From: Beijerinckiaceae bacterium
GTDB taxonomy: Bacteria > Pseudomonadota > Alphaproteobacteria > Rhizobiales > Beijerinckiaceae
NCBI GenBank assembly: GCA_947456315.1
Contig: CANGRU010000136.1
Location: 1 to 5,500, forward strand
Direction: 5' to 3'
Length of the DNA stretch: 5,500 nucleotides
Shown here: positions 5,386 to 5,500 of the stretch, one piece after another
Position numbering within the stretch: position 1 is the stretch's first letter
How the letters are laid out: the number at the start of each line of letters is the position of its first letter
Notes under the pieces: model-generated
Database searches by the model: none
Seen by the model: the letters and a program-made list of their open reading frames with translations, nothing else
Told to the model about the DNA's origin: nothing
Position numbers and translations under genes: made by a program

Positions 5386-5500
5386 GGGTCTTTTCTCCGG
5401 CCCAAGCTTTAGGAAGCCCGCCACCCTGATGGCAAGGGGAAATGGCCCGGATCAGAGGATTTCCCCTGCCCTGTCAGGCCCTTTGCCAGCCAATGTTTTC
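5386..5500. other. Upstream region of the cinA-like/gpt unit, no recognisable gene
   Basis: Just upstream of the cinA-like start is its ribosome site GGAGA (5394-5398 on the minus strand). A weak promoter candidate on the minus strand is CTTGCC/TTGCCA (5430-5436) with CCTAAA (5408-5413) about 16 bp on; the -10 match is poor. On the minus strand one frame ends with ENIGWQRA and a TGA at 5474-5476, which might be the tail of a gene entering from the right, but eight residues cannot identify it. On the plus strand an ATG at 5493 has no ribosome site and too little sequence to judge. Confidence 0.35.
5431..5470. repeat. Inverted repeat / stem-loop upstream of the cinA-like gene
   Basis: AGGGGAAAT (5435-5443) is the exact reverse complement of ATTTCCCCT (5459-5467). 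The stem extends by GGC (5431-5433) with GCC (5468-5470) around a single bulged A at 5434, with a 15-nt loop. This gives about 12 pairs. No T run follows on either strand, so it is not a typical intrinsic terminator. It could be an mRNA-end structure for a gene to the right or a regulatory structure or operator for the cinA-like/gpt unit. Function is inferred only from position. Confidence 0.55.

Noticed and set aside
4615..5412. Plus-strand open frame of 265 codons
   Set aside because: Antisense to the cinA-like gene, which has diagnostic GDEIL and [11 protein letters not shown] motifs. The shadow translation is rich in His and Arg with no family pattern.
1..5500. CRISPR array, transposase, phage, toxin-antitoxin or defence genes
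   Set aside because: No regularly spaced repeats were seen, and every convincing coding region is explained by a known metabolic or housekeeping family.

Overview
The window is GC-rich chromosomal DNA that looks like an ordinary housekeeping/accessory stretch from an alphaproteobacterium, probably Hyphomicrobiales (Rhizobiales). This rests on the CysE, zf-CHCC (NDUFS6-like) and stand-alone CinA-domain proteins, a tRNA without an encoded CCA end, and a dispersed repeat of the CGTCATTGCGAGGAG...CAATCCA type that is frequent in this group. The species cannot be named from sequence alone.

Layout from left to right. (1) Minus strand, 1-1072 or 1081: an alpha/beta-hydrolase gene followed 64 bp downstream by the N-terminal part of serine O-acetyltransferase (cysE), which runs off the left edge. 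(2) A divergent intergenic region at about 1082-1260. (3) Plus strand, 1261-2742: a small zinc-finger protein of the zf-CHCC/NDUFS6 type, then, after 18 bp, a flavin-dependent aromatic-ring monooxygenase with a GTG start. These two look like one transcription unit. (4) Minus strand, 2718-3803: a secreted TctC/Bug-type solute-binding protein whose 3' end overlaps the monooxygenase 3' end by 25 bp, tail to tail. No TctA/TctB membrane genes are present in the window. (5) Plus strand, 3924-4005: tRNA-Leu(UAA), followed by an imperfect inverted repeat (4017-4124). (6) Minus strand, 4134-5385: a tight two-gene unit with a stand-alone CinA/MoaB-type domain protein followed after 4 nt by xanthine-guanine phosphoribosyltransferase (gpt). 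Upstream of it, 5386-5500 holds a strong stem-loop and no convincing gene.

Functionally the window mixes sulfur assimilation (cysE), purine salvage (gpt), translation (tRNA-Leu), a probable complex I-associated zinc protein, and a small potentially catabolic pair (aromatic monooxygenase plus periplasmic carboxylate-binding protein). I found no CRISPR array, transposase, phage gene, toxin-antitoxin pair or defence system, and no evidence for a novel multi-gene system. The most notable points are the 25-bp overlap of convergent genes, the orphan TctC-type receptor, the translationally coupled cinA-like/gpt pair, and the repeat placed directly behind the tRNA.
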